From: Bacillota bacterium
GTDB lineage: Bacteria; Bacillota; Sulfobacillia; Sulfobacillales; Sulfobacillaceae
Direction of reading: 5' to 3'
Assembly: GCA_021799435.1 (NCBI GenBank)
Contig: JAJZAN010000031.1
Span: 1 to 32,750, forward strand
Length of the DNA stretch: 32,750 nt
Every line of letters begins with the position of its first letter. Position 1 is the stretch's first letter. The position numbers were made by a program, and so were the translations under genes. This document shows, one piece after another, positions 6,843-14,717 of this stretch. A model generated the notes under the pieces. That model saw only the letters and a program-made list of their open reading frames with translations. It made no database searches and was not told the origin of the DNA.

Positions 6843-8378
6843 TTGCGGCGATGGGGACGGACGTCCCGGGCGATAGTCCTGGTAGTCGGCCTGACAGGGA
6901 TTCTAGCGGCCTGGCCGACAATCCCGCCAGCGCCGCGCGCTCTTTTGAATATGCCGCTGAAAACCTTTGGACCTTATGACACCTCCCAGAACCACGGTTA
7001 CGAATCGCCTCAGCACGTGTCGCCGATTGTTCCCGCGTCCTATCAAGCGTTTTGGGGGCCGGATTTGGTGGGCGTTCAATTCATCGGCGACGCGAAATCT
7101 GATCTGTTGGCCGATCACTTTCGCGTCGCCATTCAAGGAGGTCCCTACACGGGGGTGTTTCAACCTGTCAACCGGGTTCACGATGGATTCGCCGGCATCG
7201 AGCTGCACACACCGCCCAAGCCCGGCACGTATCGCCTGACCTTCGATGTCACGGGATTCGCAGCGGATGTCGAGAAATGGACTATGACGATGCGTTCCGA
7301 GACCCCGCCGCCGACCACCGCCGCGACATCGTCCAGGGCCTATCGCCGGACCCTCAACACCTTGCGGGGGGCTTTGCGTCTAAGTCCACTGAGGTGGAGC
7401 GGACGTCTTGAAAGGGCTAGTCTCGAACACGCCCAGTACATCGGTCGGCATGGATATGAGGCGCCTAGCTTTCACGACGAATCCTCTTCCAAGACAGGCT
7501 ACACCGGCAACACCCCCTGGAGCCGGGATCAGGCATTCGGTTGGCCGAACTCCTTATCTGGGGAGGTTGGCATCGAATGGTCGCATCCATCGGATCCTCT
7601 GGTGGTGACAGCAGACTTGGCCGACACGGTGTTTCATCGGTTGTCGCTTTTGTCCGACAACCTGTCAGCGATCGGGGAGGGACAAACCATCGGGCCTCAC
7701 GGTGCGGTAGTCATGGACTTGGGGTTTGGATACCAGAGCCACTTGCCCGAGGCCGTGGTCTACCCGTATCCGGGACAGCCGGGCGTGTCTGTCGGCTGGG
7801 TGGACATTGAGTCGCCTGACCCGGTCAAGGGCGGTTATGGATGCCGTTTCGGCTACCCCATCACCGTGGACTTTCCTACGGTAGACAGTCTCTCCGAGGT
7901 GCATGTAGGATTGTGGCGGGGACGTCTTCGGGTGCCGGTTTATGTGGACCGCCCGGGCGTCGGAGACACGGCTCAAAATCAGATTGGATTAGTGCCGCGC
8001 CGACGGCTGATGCCGAACAGCGAGTACCGGGTGGCAGTGCATGCTGAGGCGTTGTACAACGATGGAACGCCGCGGCCGGCAACCTTGCAATGGCGCTTTG
8101 CCACGGGCGGTGCCCCGAATACCGTGGCGGCGGAGGTGGAGTCGGGAACTCGCGTCAAAGTCGCGGATGTGGTGGCGGGATCCGGTGTTCCTGTGGCGGG
8201 CCAGATGATCTCGCTGTATCGCCGCCGGAGCGGGCGCCCGCTGTTATTCGTGGAGCGTGGGAGGACCAATCGCGAAGGACTCTTTATTGCGACCCGCTTT
8301 AATCCCACCCCAGGGTATTACGAAGCCGTGGCAAGCAGTGAAAATGCGACCGTATTTTGGTGGGGGAGACATGGATAA
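6843..8378 (+). CDS. secreted CAP/SCP-domain protein
   Basis: This 511-residue protein begins with a signal peptide (MRRWGRTSRAIVLVVGLTG, hydrophobic to about residue 24). A beta-rich N-terminal region (about 40-150) is followed by a CAP (cysteine-rich secretory protein, YkwD-like) domain at about 165-300 and a further beta-rich, Ig-like C-terminal part. CAP landmarks are SLEHAQYIGRHG (His196), APSFHDESS (His211), SGEVGIEW (Glu241) and VFHRLSLL (His265), which fit the His/Glu cavity of the family. CAP proteins of bacteria are extracellular and their activity is mostly unknown. The start is TTG 6843 after GGTGGAG. The stop codon overlaps the next gene's start by eight bases, so the hydrolase is probably translationally coupled. 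Confidence 0.8.
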   Translation: MRRWGRTSRAIVLVVGLTGILAAWPTIPPAPRALLNMPLKTFGPYDTSQNHGYESPQHVSPIVPASYQAFWGPDLVGVQFIGDAKSDLLADHFRVAIQGGPYTGVFQPVNRVHDGFAGIELHTPPKPGTYRLTFDVTGFAADVEKWTMTMRSETPPPTTAATSSRAYRRTLNTLRGALRLSPLRWSGRLERASLEHAQYIGRHGYEAPSFHDESSSKTGYTGNTPWSRDQAFGWPNSLSGEVGIEWSHPSDPLVVTADLADTVFHRLSLLSDNLSAIGEGQTIGPHGAVVMDLGFGYQSHLPEAVVYPYPGQPGVSVGWVDIESPDPVKGGYGCRFGYPITVDFPTVDSLSEVHVGLWRGRLRVPVYVDRPGVGDTAQNQIGLVPRRRLMPNSEYRVAVHAEALYNDGTPRPATLQWRFATGGAPNTVAAEVESGTRVKVADVVAGSGVPVAGQMISLYRRRSGRPLLFVERGRTNREGLFIATRFNPTPGYYEAVASSENATVFWWGRHG

Positions 8379-9204
8379 GGATTTTCCGAAACGCATCATT
8401 ACCTTGAAAAATGACCTTAGAATCGCCTGTATGGAGGTCGCAAGCGGTGAGGAGCCGGTACTGTGGATTCACGGTATGGGTTCGTACCGCGAAACGTTTC
8501 ATCCCCTGTTTCGTCATCCGCCGGTGCCGGGCCGGCATGTGGCCATTGATTTGCCAGGATTCGGCCATTCCAGTCATTTGCCGCGGCGACACTCGCTGGA
8601 GGACTATGCCGAGGCCGTGCGCGACGCCGCGGAGGCGTTGGGTCTGCAAAAGCCTATCTTGGTGGGGCATTCGTTTGGCGGGATGGTGGCGGGCGAGACG
8701 CTGGCGCAGTTTCCCGACGCGATCGGCGGAGCCATTTTTGTCTCGTCGGCGGGCTGGCTCAACCCGGAAAATGCTCTGGCACCAACTCCGTATTTCTGGA
8801 TTAACCGCATCGGGATATGGATAACCGGCATGGACTATTTCGGACGGCGCATGATGACAGCGTTGGGGGTCGATCCGGATATCCTCACCGTAGACGACCG
8901 GCGTCGACTTCGGTTCGGGTGGCGCCATGCCTATGAAATGGCCCGCATGGGACGATTCTACGAAAGCCCGGATTTCAGCCGTCGCGTTCAGGCGGCCGGT
9001 CCCCCCATCGGTGTGATTCATGGGGACCGCGACCTGTTGTTTCCCTTAGATCGGGTTATGGCGGAATTGAACGAGGATACCCCGCTTTGGGTTATTGACG
9101 GGGCTGGACATGTACCATTTTATTCACGCCCGGACGCGTTCGCGAGGGCTTTTCGGTCCGCGTTTCAGTTTGTCTTGGATGGCCGGAATAGTGGCAGCCG
9201 GTAA
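8371..9204 (+). CDS. alpha/beta hydrolase
   Basis: This 277-residue cytoplasmic hydrolase has the full alpha/beta signature: oxyanion HG at 34-35 (LWIHGMGS), nucleophile Ser101 in VGHSFGG, acid Asp219 or Asp221 in IHGDRDLLFP, and His247 in GAGHVPF. A helical cap (about 130-200) separates the strands. The substrate cannot be inferred; esterases, haloalkane dehalogenase relatives and C-C hydrolases share this pattern. ATG 8371 is chosen because GGGGGAG lies just before it; the open frame upstream is read-through inside the CAP gene. Its 3' end overlaps the convergent FMN-binding gene by 113 bases, although both C-termini look coding. Confidence 0.88.
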   Translation: MDKDFPKRIITLKNDLRIACMEVASGEEPVLWIHGMGSYRETFHPLFRHPPVPGRHVAIDLPGFGHSSHLPRRHSLEDYAEAVRDAAEALGLQKPILVGHSFGGMVAGETLAQFPDAIGGAIFVSSAGWLNPENALAPTPYFWINRIGIWITGMDYFGRRMMTALGVDPDILTVDDRRRLRFGWRHAYEMARMGRFYESPDFSRRVQAAGPPIGVIHGDRDLLFPLDRVMAELNEDTPLWVIDGAGHVPFYSRPDAFARAFRSAFQFVLDGRNSGSR

Positions 9205-10570
9205 TGCTGGCAATGTCGGGATCAAGAGCGGACAGATCGGCCATCGATAGCTCGTGGACGCTGCGGTGTCCCATGGTGCGGATGGCAATCGCCATCTCTT
9301 GGCGGCAACTCTCCAAGAAATTGTGGACGCCTCGGGCGGCCTTGTCTACGTCTAGCGGGATGCGCGGCTGGGCGCGATAAAAGACCAGGTCGGTGGGTGG
9401 ATAGAACGGTACCGCATCGGTGATTTGATAGTGAGCCAAGGCAAACATAATGATGGTGCCGAGCCCCACGGCGTCAGCGCCCATGGCGTAGGCCTTCAGG
9501 AAGTCGCCGGGTTCGCGGAATCCTCCCGATATGAGCAAGTCGACATCGTCCCGGGTATGAGTGGTCTGGAGATGCTTGACGGCTCGGGAGAGGGCCATGA
9601 GGCTCGGAATCCCAAAGTGGTCGGAAAGCGTGATGGGCGCGTTGCCCGTGGCCCCTTCGGTGCCGTCAATCACAATGATGTCGACCCCCGCATCCAAAGC
9701 CACATCGATATCGTGCTCGACGGTGTCGCTGGCACCCATCTTCAGGGCAACCGGCACGCCGTCTGTTACGGAACGCACATACTCCACCACTGCTTTGAGA
9801 CTGCTCGGATCTTTGGGATCTTTGAGAAACAAGTCGGCATGAATAACGGGAGCCTCGTCCGGCGGCAAATTCATTAACTTTTTAATCTCGGGTCCCACTG
9901 CATCGGGCGTTGCAACCACGGCGCTGCCGGGTTGGGCACCTTGACCGACTTGGACCTCAATCATGTCCGCTTGGCGCAAAATGTCGGGATCGCGGTTCCA
10001 GGCCCAGCGTCCAAACTGCAGGACGTACTGTGAAGCGAGCCTGCGCTCTTCCTCCAAGAACGGTCCTTGCCCGGAGTTGAGGGGAATATCGCTTTCGCGC
10101 GAGGCTTTGGCCATCGCTAGGCGGGCTTCTTTGGTGAGTGCGAGTCCGTAGGCCATGCCGGAAATGTAGAGCGGCATCGAGATTGTGACCGGCTTGGCGG
10201 TTCTTTTGCCCAACGTGACGCTGAGGTCAACTGGTTCCGCCGCCAAGACGGGGTGGGAGCTCAATTGGGCGGGGACGAGTGCTAAATCGTCGAATCCGTG
10301 TAGGGGTCGGGCCGAACCCATGGGCCGAATCACCACGTCACCGGTGTTGGCGCGGAGTGATGAGTACAGAAAGTCCATGGGCGGTGTAGACCGCATGGAG
10401 ATGTAGAGTTCGGCCAGCGTGTCACTCATGGGCTTGGTAAGAACGCTGTGAATTAAACGCTTGGCCAGCATTGGAACGATGAGAATCACGGCCGTTACCG
10501 CCGCTGCCGCCACCACCAGCATGGCAATCAAGACAGTCCAGAACAGATCAATCGCCTCCCGCGCTAGCAT
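9092..10570 (-). CDS. membrane-anchored FMN-binding glutamate-synthase-family protein
   Basis: The 492-residue protein has one N-terminal membrane helix (about 9-36) and then the FMN-binding glutamate synthase domain (GltS, PF01645). Typical segments are YISGMAYGLALTKEARLAMA, LNSGQGPFLEEER, VQVGQGAQPGS, VALKMGASDTVEHDI, IVIDGTEGATGNAP, LLISGGFREPGDFLKA and GADAVGLGTIIM. True GOGAT makes glutamate from 2-oxoglutarate and glutamine-derived ammonia; these stand-alone, membrane-anchored homologues lack the glutaminase domain and their reaction is not established. I see no clear 3Fe-4S cysteine cluster. The C-terminal 38 residues after the conserved DPDIASITG lie in the overlap with the hydrolase and look like an unconserved extension. 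The start is uncertain: ATG 10570 has a poor ribosome binding site. Confidence 0.85.
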   Translation of the reverse strand: MLAREAIDLFWTVLIAMLVVAAAAVTAVILIVPMLAKRLIHSVLTKPMSDTLAELYISMRSTPPMDFLYSSLRANTGDVVIRPMGSARPLHGFDDLALVPAQLSSHPVLAAEPVDLSVTLGKRTAKPVTISMPLYISGMAYGLALTKEARLAMAKASRESDIPLNSGQGPFLEEERRLASQYVLQFGRWAWNRDPDILRQADMIEVQVGQGAQPGSAVVATPDAVGPEIKKLMNLPPDEAPVIHADLFLKDPKDPSSLKAVVEYVRSVTDGVPVALKMGASDTVEHDIDVALDAGVDIIVIDGTEGATGNAPITLSDHFGIPSLMALSRAVKHLQTTHTRDDVDLLISGGFREPGDFLKAYAMGADAVGLGTIIMFALAHYQITDAVPFYPPTDLVFYRAQPRIPLDVDKAARGVHNFLESCRQEMAIAIRTMGHRSVHELSMADLSALDPDIASITGCHYSGHPRQTETRTEKPSRTRPGVNKMVHVQPRQ

Positions 10571-10957
10571 TTCCTATGAGAGGAGGGATATGCGAGAGTG
10601 GGAAGGAATCCCCCGGACTGCAGGCATCCCGGATCTCCCAGAAGATGCGGAAAAATTTGTCTGGACATTGTGTTACAGTGTTAAAGGTACGCGGGGCACA
10701 ATGGGTTTCGGTGCAGCAAGACGTTCCGATTCCGCCATCATGAGACCCCACCCGGTATCCCGTTCGTGAGATGTGTCTGACATGGCTTGGCGCACCGTCA
10801 CGATCGGCTGCCAAGCATCCACCCTGCCCGCCAACGACGTCCCGCACCAGCGTTTCATCACACACCCCTTGAGAGACGTCATGAGTCGGGCAGATATCCA
10901 ATGTCAGCTCAAAGCGGCTGACGCGCCTTGTTGTCCATACATGCGGGAGGAACGACG
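10571..10957. other. Divergent intergenic region, no gene seen
   Basis: This 387-bp stretch separates the starts of the FMN-binding protein (minus) and the YbaK-like gene (plus), so it should hold both promoters. I see no credible gene. A possible plus-strand promoter is TTGAGA at 10869-10874 with AGATAT at 10892-10897 (17-base spacer). A 7-bp hairpin pairs 10785-10791 with 10810-10816. A short direct repeat, GTGTTA, occurs twice around 10670-10685. None is strong. Confidence 0.4.
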
Positions 10958-11437
10958 GTGATGGGACCATTGAAGGACAGCGCACAACGAGTACAAGAGC
11001 AGCTTCGGGAGTTGGGGTACATGAATGCGGTCGTGGAGCTGCCCGACAGCACACGCACGGCTCAAGAAGCCGCTGAAGCTATTGGTTGTGAGGTGGCACA
11101 AATCGCGAAGTCGATTATCTTCCGGCTTGTGAACGACGACCGCCCGCTCTTGGTTATAGCCAGCGGCGTCAATCGCATTAACGAACAGAAACTGTCAAGC
11201 CGGTTGAACGACCAGCTTGGCAAAGCTGATGCGGATTTTGTGCGTCAAAGGACCGGGTTTGTGATAGGCGGCGTTCCACCGCTCGGACATGCAGAAGTTA
11301 TCCTCACAATCGTTGACGAAGACCTTTTTCGGTTTGACACCATCTGGGCGGCTGCAGGGCACCCCAAAGCGGTCTTTCAACTCACCCCGAGCCAACTGGT
11401 CGAAATGACCACAGGTCAGGTCATGGCGGTAAAATAG
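10958..11437 (+). CDS. YbaK/ProX-type aminoacyl-tRNA deacylase
   Basis: This protein (about 160 residues) is a single YbaK/EbsC domain. Members remove wrongly attached amino acids from tRNA, for example Ala or Cys from tRNA-Pro. Visible landmarks are STRTAQEAAEAIGCEVAQIAKSIIF, where the lysine (in AKSIIF) is the catalytic residue of the family, LLVIASGVNRINEQKL, and the GFVIGGVPPLGH loop that shapes the amino-acid pocket. The GVPPLGH wording resembles free-standing ProX and YeaK types more than the INS domain of ProRS; the exact specificity is open. GTG 10958 is seven bases after GGGAGG; ATG 10961 is the alternative. It is followed by a GNAT gene in the same direction with a 96-base gap, so the two may be co-transcribed. 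Confidence 0.88.
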   Translation: MMGPLKDSAQRVQEQLRELGYMNAVVELPDSTRTAQEAAEAIGCEVAQIAKSIIFRLVNDDRPLLVIASGVNRINEQKLSSRLNDQLGKADADFVRQRTGFVIGGVPPLGHAEVILTIVDEDLFRFDTIWAAAGHPKAVFQLTPSQLVEMTTGQVMAVK

Positions 11438-11533
11438 GGTCCTCCTGCCTTGCCTTCGGAAAAAAACGGGGAGATCGGGCCTTTTTGGGCAGCAGGAAGC
11501 AGGGACACGGCGCCTTTACGGAGGGGGATCGGC

Positions 11534-12307
11534 ATGGGTGATGGGCAGTGGATTGCGGCTTTGGATAGCCTGCCCTTTAGCCTGGTGCCCGAGCGGGCGC
11601 TCAGTGCGTTCGGCATCGACGGTGTTGTCGGGTTTTGCTCGGGCCAGCCTCTCCCCGAAGGAAACGTCGTGGGGCAGGCACGCCTTACGGGAAACAACGT
11701 GGACGCGGCCATCACCCGGGTCGCCGAGCGTTTCGGCATGAACCCCTACCTCTGGACTGTGGGACCGTTGAGTACACCCGAGGATCTGCCTCAGCATCTT
11801 CGCAACCGTGGTCTCCGAGAAGGCCCATCCCTGGTCGGTATGGTTTTCGACCAAAGAGACGCTGTCGCTGAGGGCAGTCCATGGACGGTGGAACGAGTGA
11901 GCATGGAAGAAGCGCTAAGTCACGCAGCGACGCTGGCGTCAGCGTATGGGATGGGGATGACGCCAGACTCGTTTGAATATGTACTGCGAACTGTGGGGGA
12001 ATCATCGCCCGGGTCGGGCATTTACTTGGCGACGGACGCTACGACGCGAACCGTGGTGGGTTACGGCGTGACGGTGGCGCTTGGGCCGCAGCTGGTTTTT
12101 CTCTCGGGATCGGCCACCGTTCCGGCGTTTCGCGGCCGCGGCGTATATCGGGCCGTGGTGGCGGCGCGGTTGCGCGACGCATTCGCGGGCGGAGCCGAGG
12201 CGGCCCTCATTACGGCGGTCTCCGACACGTCTGCTCCTATTTGCGCCCGCATGGGATTTCGGGCGTGTTGCACCATTCAACAGTGGTATGGAAACCTGAC
12301 TATTTAG
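11534..12307 (+). CDS. GNAT-family N-acetyltransferase
   Basis: This protein (about 257 residues) carries a C-terminal GNAT domain. The acetyl-CoA binding loop is TVPAFRGRGVYRAVVAARL, matching the Q/RxxGxG/A pattern. It is preceded by the strand VFLSGSA and followed by AALITAVSDTSAPICARMGF, where the residues before the final helix and GF are typical. The N-terminal half (about 1-125) is less conserved and may be a second, degenerate GNAT fold. The substrate is unknown. ATG 11534 is chosen because GGAGGGGG precedes it by about six bases; the open frame upstream (from 11450) has no ribosome binding site. Confidence 0.78.
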   Translation: MGDGQWIAALDSLPFSLVPERALSAFGIDGVVGFCSGQPLPEGNVVGQARLTGNNVDAAITRVAERFGMNPYLWTVGPLSTPEDLPQHLRNRGLREGPSLVGMVFDQRDAVAEGSPWTVERVSMEEALSHAATLASAYGMGMTPDSFEYVLRTVGESSPGSGIYLATDATTRTVVGYGVTVALGPQLVFLSGSATVPAFRGRGVYRAVVAARLRDAFAGGAEAALITAVSDTSAPICARMGFRACCTIQQWYGNLTI

Positions 12308-12383
12308 GCAGAAGCCAACATAGCATCGGTAGGCGCGGAAGACACGAGTTCGGCGCGCCGGGCTTGTTGAACGGAGGAAGACC

Positions 12384-13565
12384 ATGAGCATGAATGTGGT
12401 GACACAGTTGACGAGCGCGGAGGGCCTGGTTAATCCCTATCCCATCTATCGCGCATTGCGAGAACAGAACCCCGTCGTCTGGGTGGATGAGGGCCAGTCT
12501 GGCGAGGGCTGGTGGCTTGTGACTCAATATGATTTGGCAGACGCTATACTCAAGGACCCGCGGGTCTGGAAAGATGCCAGCCGCATGGGGTTCCAAAATG
12601 AGGATTCCTTCTTTGGCAACAGTATGCTGTTCCAGGACCCGCCCAAACATACACGGCTGCGAAGTCTGGTGAACCGTGCCTTTACTCCCAGGCTGATTAG
12701 TCGTCTCGAACCGCGTATTATCGCGATTGTGGATGGGTTGATGGACCACATCGGCGAGCAGAAGGACGTCGATTTCATGTCGGCGTTCGCCATGCCCCTT
12801 CCGGTGACCGTGATTGCGGAAGTGTTGGGGATTCCGGTGGAAGATCGCCAGCAGTTTCGGGAATGGTCCCGTCTCATCATCGGAACGGACGATGAGCCAG
12901 TAGAAGAAAGCATCAAGGCCACCAAACAGTTGGGCGGCTACTTCGATGAACTCATCCGGCGCCGCCGAAAGGCTCCGGGGGAGGACCTGCTGAGCGACTT
13001 AACCGCCCTGCAAGAGGCGGGAGACCGTCTGTCTCAGCAAGAACTCCTGGGGATGTGCGTCTTGCTCCTGGTAGCCGGTCACGAAACCACGGTGAATCTC
13101 TTGGGAAACGGCCTGTACGCGCTCTTGCAAAATCCCGGCCAACTCGGGCGTTTGCGCCAGGATCCCGCCCTGATTGAGTCGGCTGTGGAAGAAATGCTGC
13201 GATACGATGCCCCCGTTCAGTGGGGGACTTTCCGGTTTGCCGGAGAGTCGATATCTATTGGCGGTTGTGACATCGGCCCGGGTCAAACGGTGGTTGTGGC
13301 ACTTAGTGCTGCCAATCGCGATCCCGCCCAATTTGCCGATCCCGACACGTTCGATGTGTCTCGTTCGCCGAACCGCCATCTCTCCTTTGGCATGGGCATT
13401 CATTTCTGCCTGGGGGCCCCACTAGCTCGCTTAGAGGCTAGAGTTTCTTGGTCGCGGCTGTTGCCCCGATTTGGCCAGATTGACCTTAATGGGACGCCCA
13501 GGCGACGACCCAACGTCGCATTTCGTGGCTTTGACAGTCTGCCGACGCGGTTTTTCGCGGGGTAA
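12384..13565 (+). CDS. cytochrome P450 (soluble bacterial class I type)
   Basis: This 393-residue protein is a complete soluble P450. The I-helix oxygen-binding motif is AGHETT at 231-236, the K-helix ExxR is Glu270-Arg273 (EEMLRYDAPVQ), and the heme thiolate is Cys342 in SFGMGIHFCLGAPLARLEA. The helix C motif HTRLRSLVNRAFTP (His89 onward) is also standard. It resembles CYP107 and CYP109-like fatty-acid or secondary-metabolite hydroxylases. The substrate cannot be told, and no ferredoxin or reductase gene is adjacent. The start ATG 12384 follows GGAGGAAGACC. The MGMT-like gene follows after 44 bases and is probably in the same transcript. A second, different P450 lies at the right end of the window. 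Confidence 0.93.
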   Translation: MSMNVVTQLTSAEGLVNPYPIYRALREQNPVVWVDEGQSGEGWWLVTQYDLADAILKDPRVWKDASRMGFQNEDSFFGNSMLFQDPPKHTRLRSLVNRAFTPRLISRLEPRIIAIVDGLMDHIGEQKDVDFMSAFAMPLPVTVIAEVLGIPVEDRQQFREWSRLIIGTDDEPVEESIKATKQLGGYFDELIRRRRKAPGEDLLSDLTALQEAGDRLSQQELLGMCVLLLVAGHETTVNLLGNGLYALLQNPGQLGRLRQDPALIESAVEEMLRYDAPVQWGTFRFAGESISIGGCDIGPGQTVVVALSAANRDPAQFADPDTFDVSRSPNRHLSFGMGIHFCLGAPLARLEARVSWSRLLPRFGQIDLNGTPRRRPNVAFRGFDSLPTRFFAG

Positions 13566-13609
13566 AGGCGGACGTCTTGGAGCACTAGGTCTCCCAGGAG
13601 GGGGTAGGC

Positions 13610-13990
13610 ATGGGGAATGTCATCGATCAAGAAGCCCTCATGAATGTCATACGTGCTATCCCACGCGGTAAGGTGACCACGTACGGCCTCTTAGCCGCTG
13701 CCCTTGGCGCTGAGTCATGGGACCAGATTGCCTGGCTGGGTCACTCGGTGTGCCAGGAAACGGCGGCCCTTCTGTTGGCAGGAGGCGCGACAACCGACGC
13801 GGTTGTGCCCTGTTGGCGGATCGTCGGCGAGTTGCCCAGCGGCCAGTTGTCGCCCACGACAGATCCCTTGGTGCCGGGCGATCCGTTGTATCGCGTGGTC
13901 ATTCAACCACTGCTTGACGACGGAATCGCGATAGCGCCGCCAACCTACGAGATCCCCCGCGACTACCTCCATCATCCCGGGCATCATTAA
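13610..13990 (+). CDS. MGMT/ATL-like DNA-binding-domain protein with PCWR active-site motif
   Basis: This 126-residue protein corresponds to the C-terminal domain of O6-alkylguanine-DNA alkyltransferases (PF01035). IPRGKVTTYGLLAAALGA is the classic helix-turn-helix start, and VVPCWRIVGELPSGQLS occupies the active-site position. Active enzymes have PCHR, where Cys accepts the alkyl group and His activates it; alkyltransferase-like proteins have Trp in place of the Cys (PWHR). Here the Cys is kept but the His is Trp (codons TGT TGG at about 13811-13816), so normal transfer chemistry is doubtful. The N-terminal domain of full MGMT is absent. It may sense or bind damaged DNA like ATL proteins, or do something new. 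ATG 13610 follows AGGAGGGGG. It lies just behind the P450. Confidence 0.72.
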   Translation: MGNVIDQEALMNVIRAIPRGKVTTYGLLAAALGAESWDQIAWLGHSVCQETAALLLAGGATTDAVVPCWRIVGELPSGQLSPTTDPLVPGDPLYRVVIQPLLDDGIAIAPPTYEIPRDYLHHPGHH

Positions 13991-14014
13991 TCGCTTCCCG
14001 GGCTGCGAACTAAG

Positions 14015-14656
14015 ATGACGGGAACCGAAGGCGCCGTTAAGGATCTCGTGATGTACGCCCTGGGTGATGGCCGGCAGGTGCGGACCGATGCAGGTCCTTT
14101 GGCCGTTAAGATCGGGCTTCCGGGTGTAGATGTCAAGCGGATGCAGAGTGCCGTTGTGGCGTCCACCCGGGCTCGAGTGCGTCCGAGCAGAACTGCCATT
14201 CGACGGGCGTGCAAGAAGCCGTCCAGCGACTGAAGGACGGAGCGCGGGTTGTGTCGAGCCAAGCGAGGCCATGCTTGGTGCATCACGACCTCGACCTCTA
14301 CTTGGCCAACACCGTGGTCCGGGACGGGAAGTATGCGGCACTGCTAGATTTCGAGTATGCGCGTGCCTGGGACCCGGTGACCGACTTCGTGAAGCCCCTC
14401 CGTGTTTGTGTTTTCCGCCTATCCTGAGGCCCAGGAAGCGATGCTTCAGGGATACCAGATGGCGTGTCCGCTGCCCGCGGGTCTGAAAGAGAGGTTTGGC
14501 ATCGCTCTCGGTCTGGAACTGGTCACCTCTATCCCATATTTCTACCGGGTACCGGATCGCTCGGCATACGATCGGTACCGTAAGCTGTTTGACGAGTGGA
14601 GGGAGCAATTCAGGGTGGGGCTTCACTCAATCCAGTACTCCGGATGGGGCCCATGA
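14015..14656 (+). pseudogene. decayed aminoglycoside-phosphotransferase-like gene
   Basis: Parts of an APH-family kinase are visible in two frames. From about 14173 to 14394 one frame reads QEAVQRLKDGARVV, then CLVHHDLDLYLANTVV, which is the catalytic loop (HxDxxxxN), then AALLDFEYARAWDPVTDFVK, which is the DFG-like metal site. The frame then breaks. The continuation FVFSAYPEAQEAMLQGYQ and a plausible C-terminal helix run to 14656 in the next frame. Removing one C from the CCCC run at 14395-14398 restores the frame as VKPSVFVFSAYPE. Upstream (14015-14160) a protein-like stretch (VMYALGDGRQVRTDAGPLAV) is in the third-quarter frame again, and the usual N-lobe is too short. The gene is therefore broken by at least one, probably two frameshifts plus a deletion. 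Confidence 0.68.
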
Positions 14657-14717
14657 GTCCCACCTTCGGCTCGACGCGGGGCAAATCGTTGCAGCCCCAC
14701 CCCCAGACAAGAACTCG

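Noticed and set aside
10670-10690. GTGTTA-CA-GTGTTA repeat as a regulator site
   Set aside because: Too short and isolated to support a claim; mentioned only in the intergenic entry.
13715-14626. 303-codon minus-strand open frame over the MGMT-like gene and APH relic
   Set aside because: It is a GC-rich shadow frame of the plus-strand coding sequence, with low-complexity Arg/Pro/Gly composition and no ribosome binding site.
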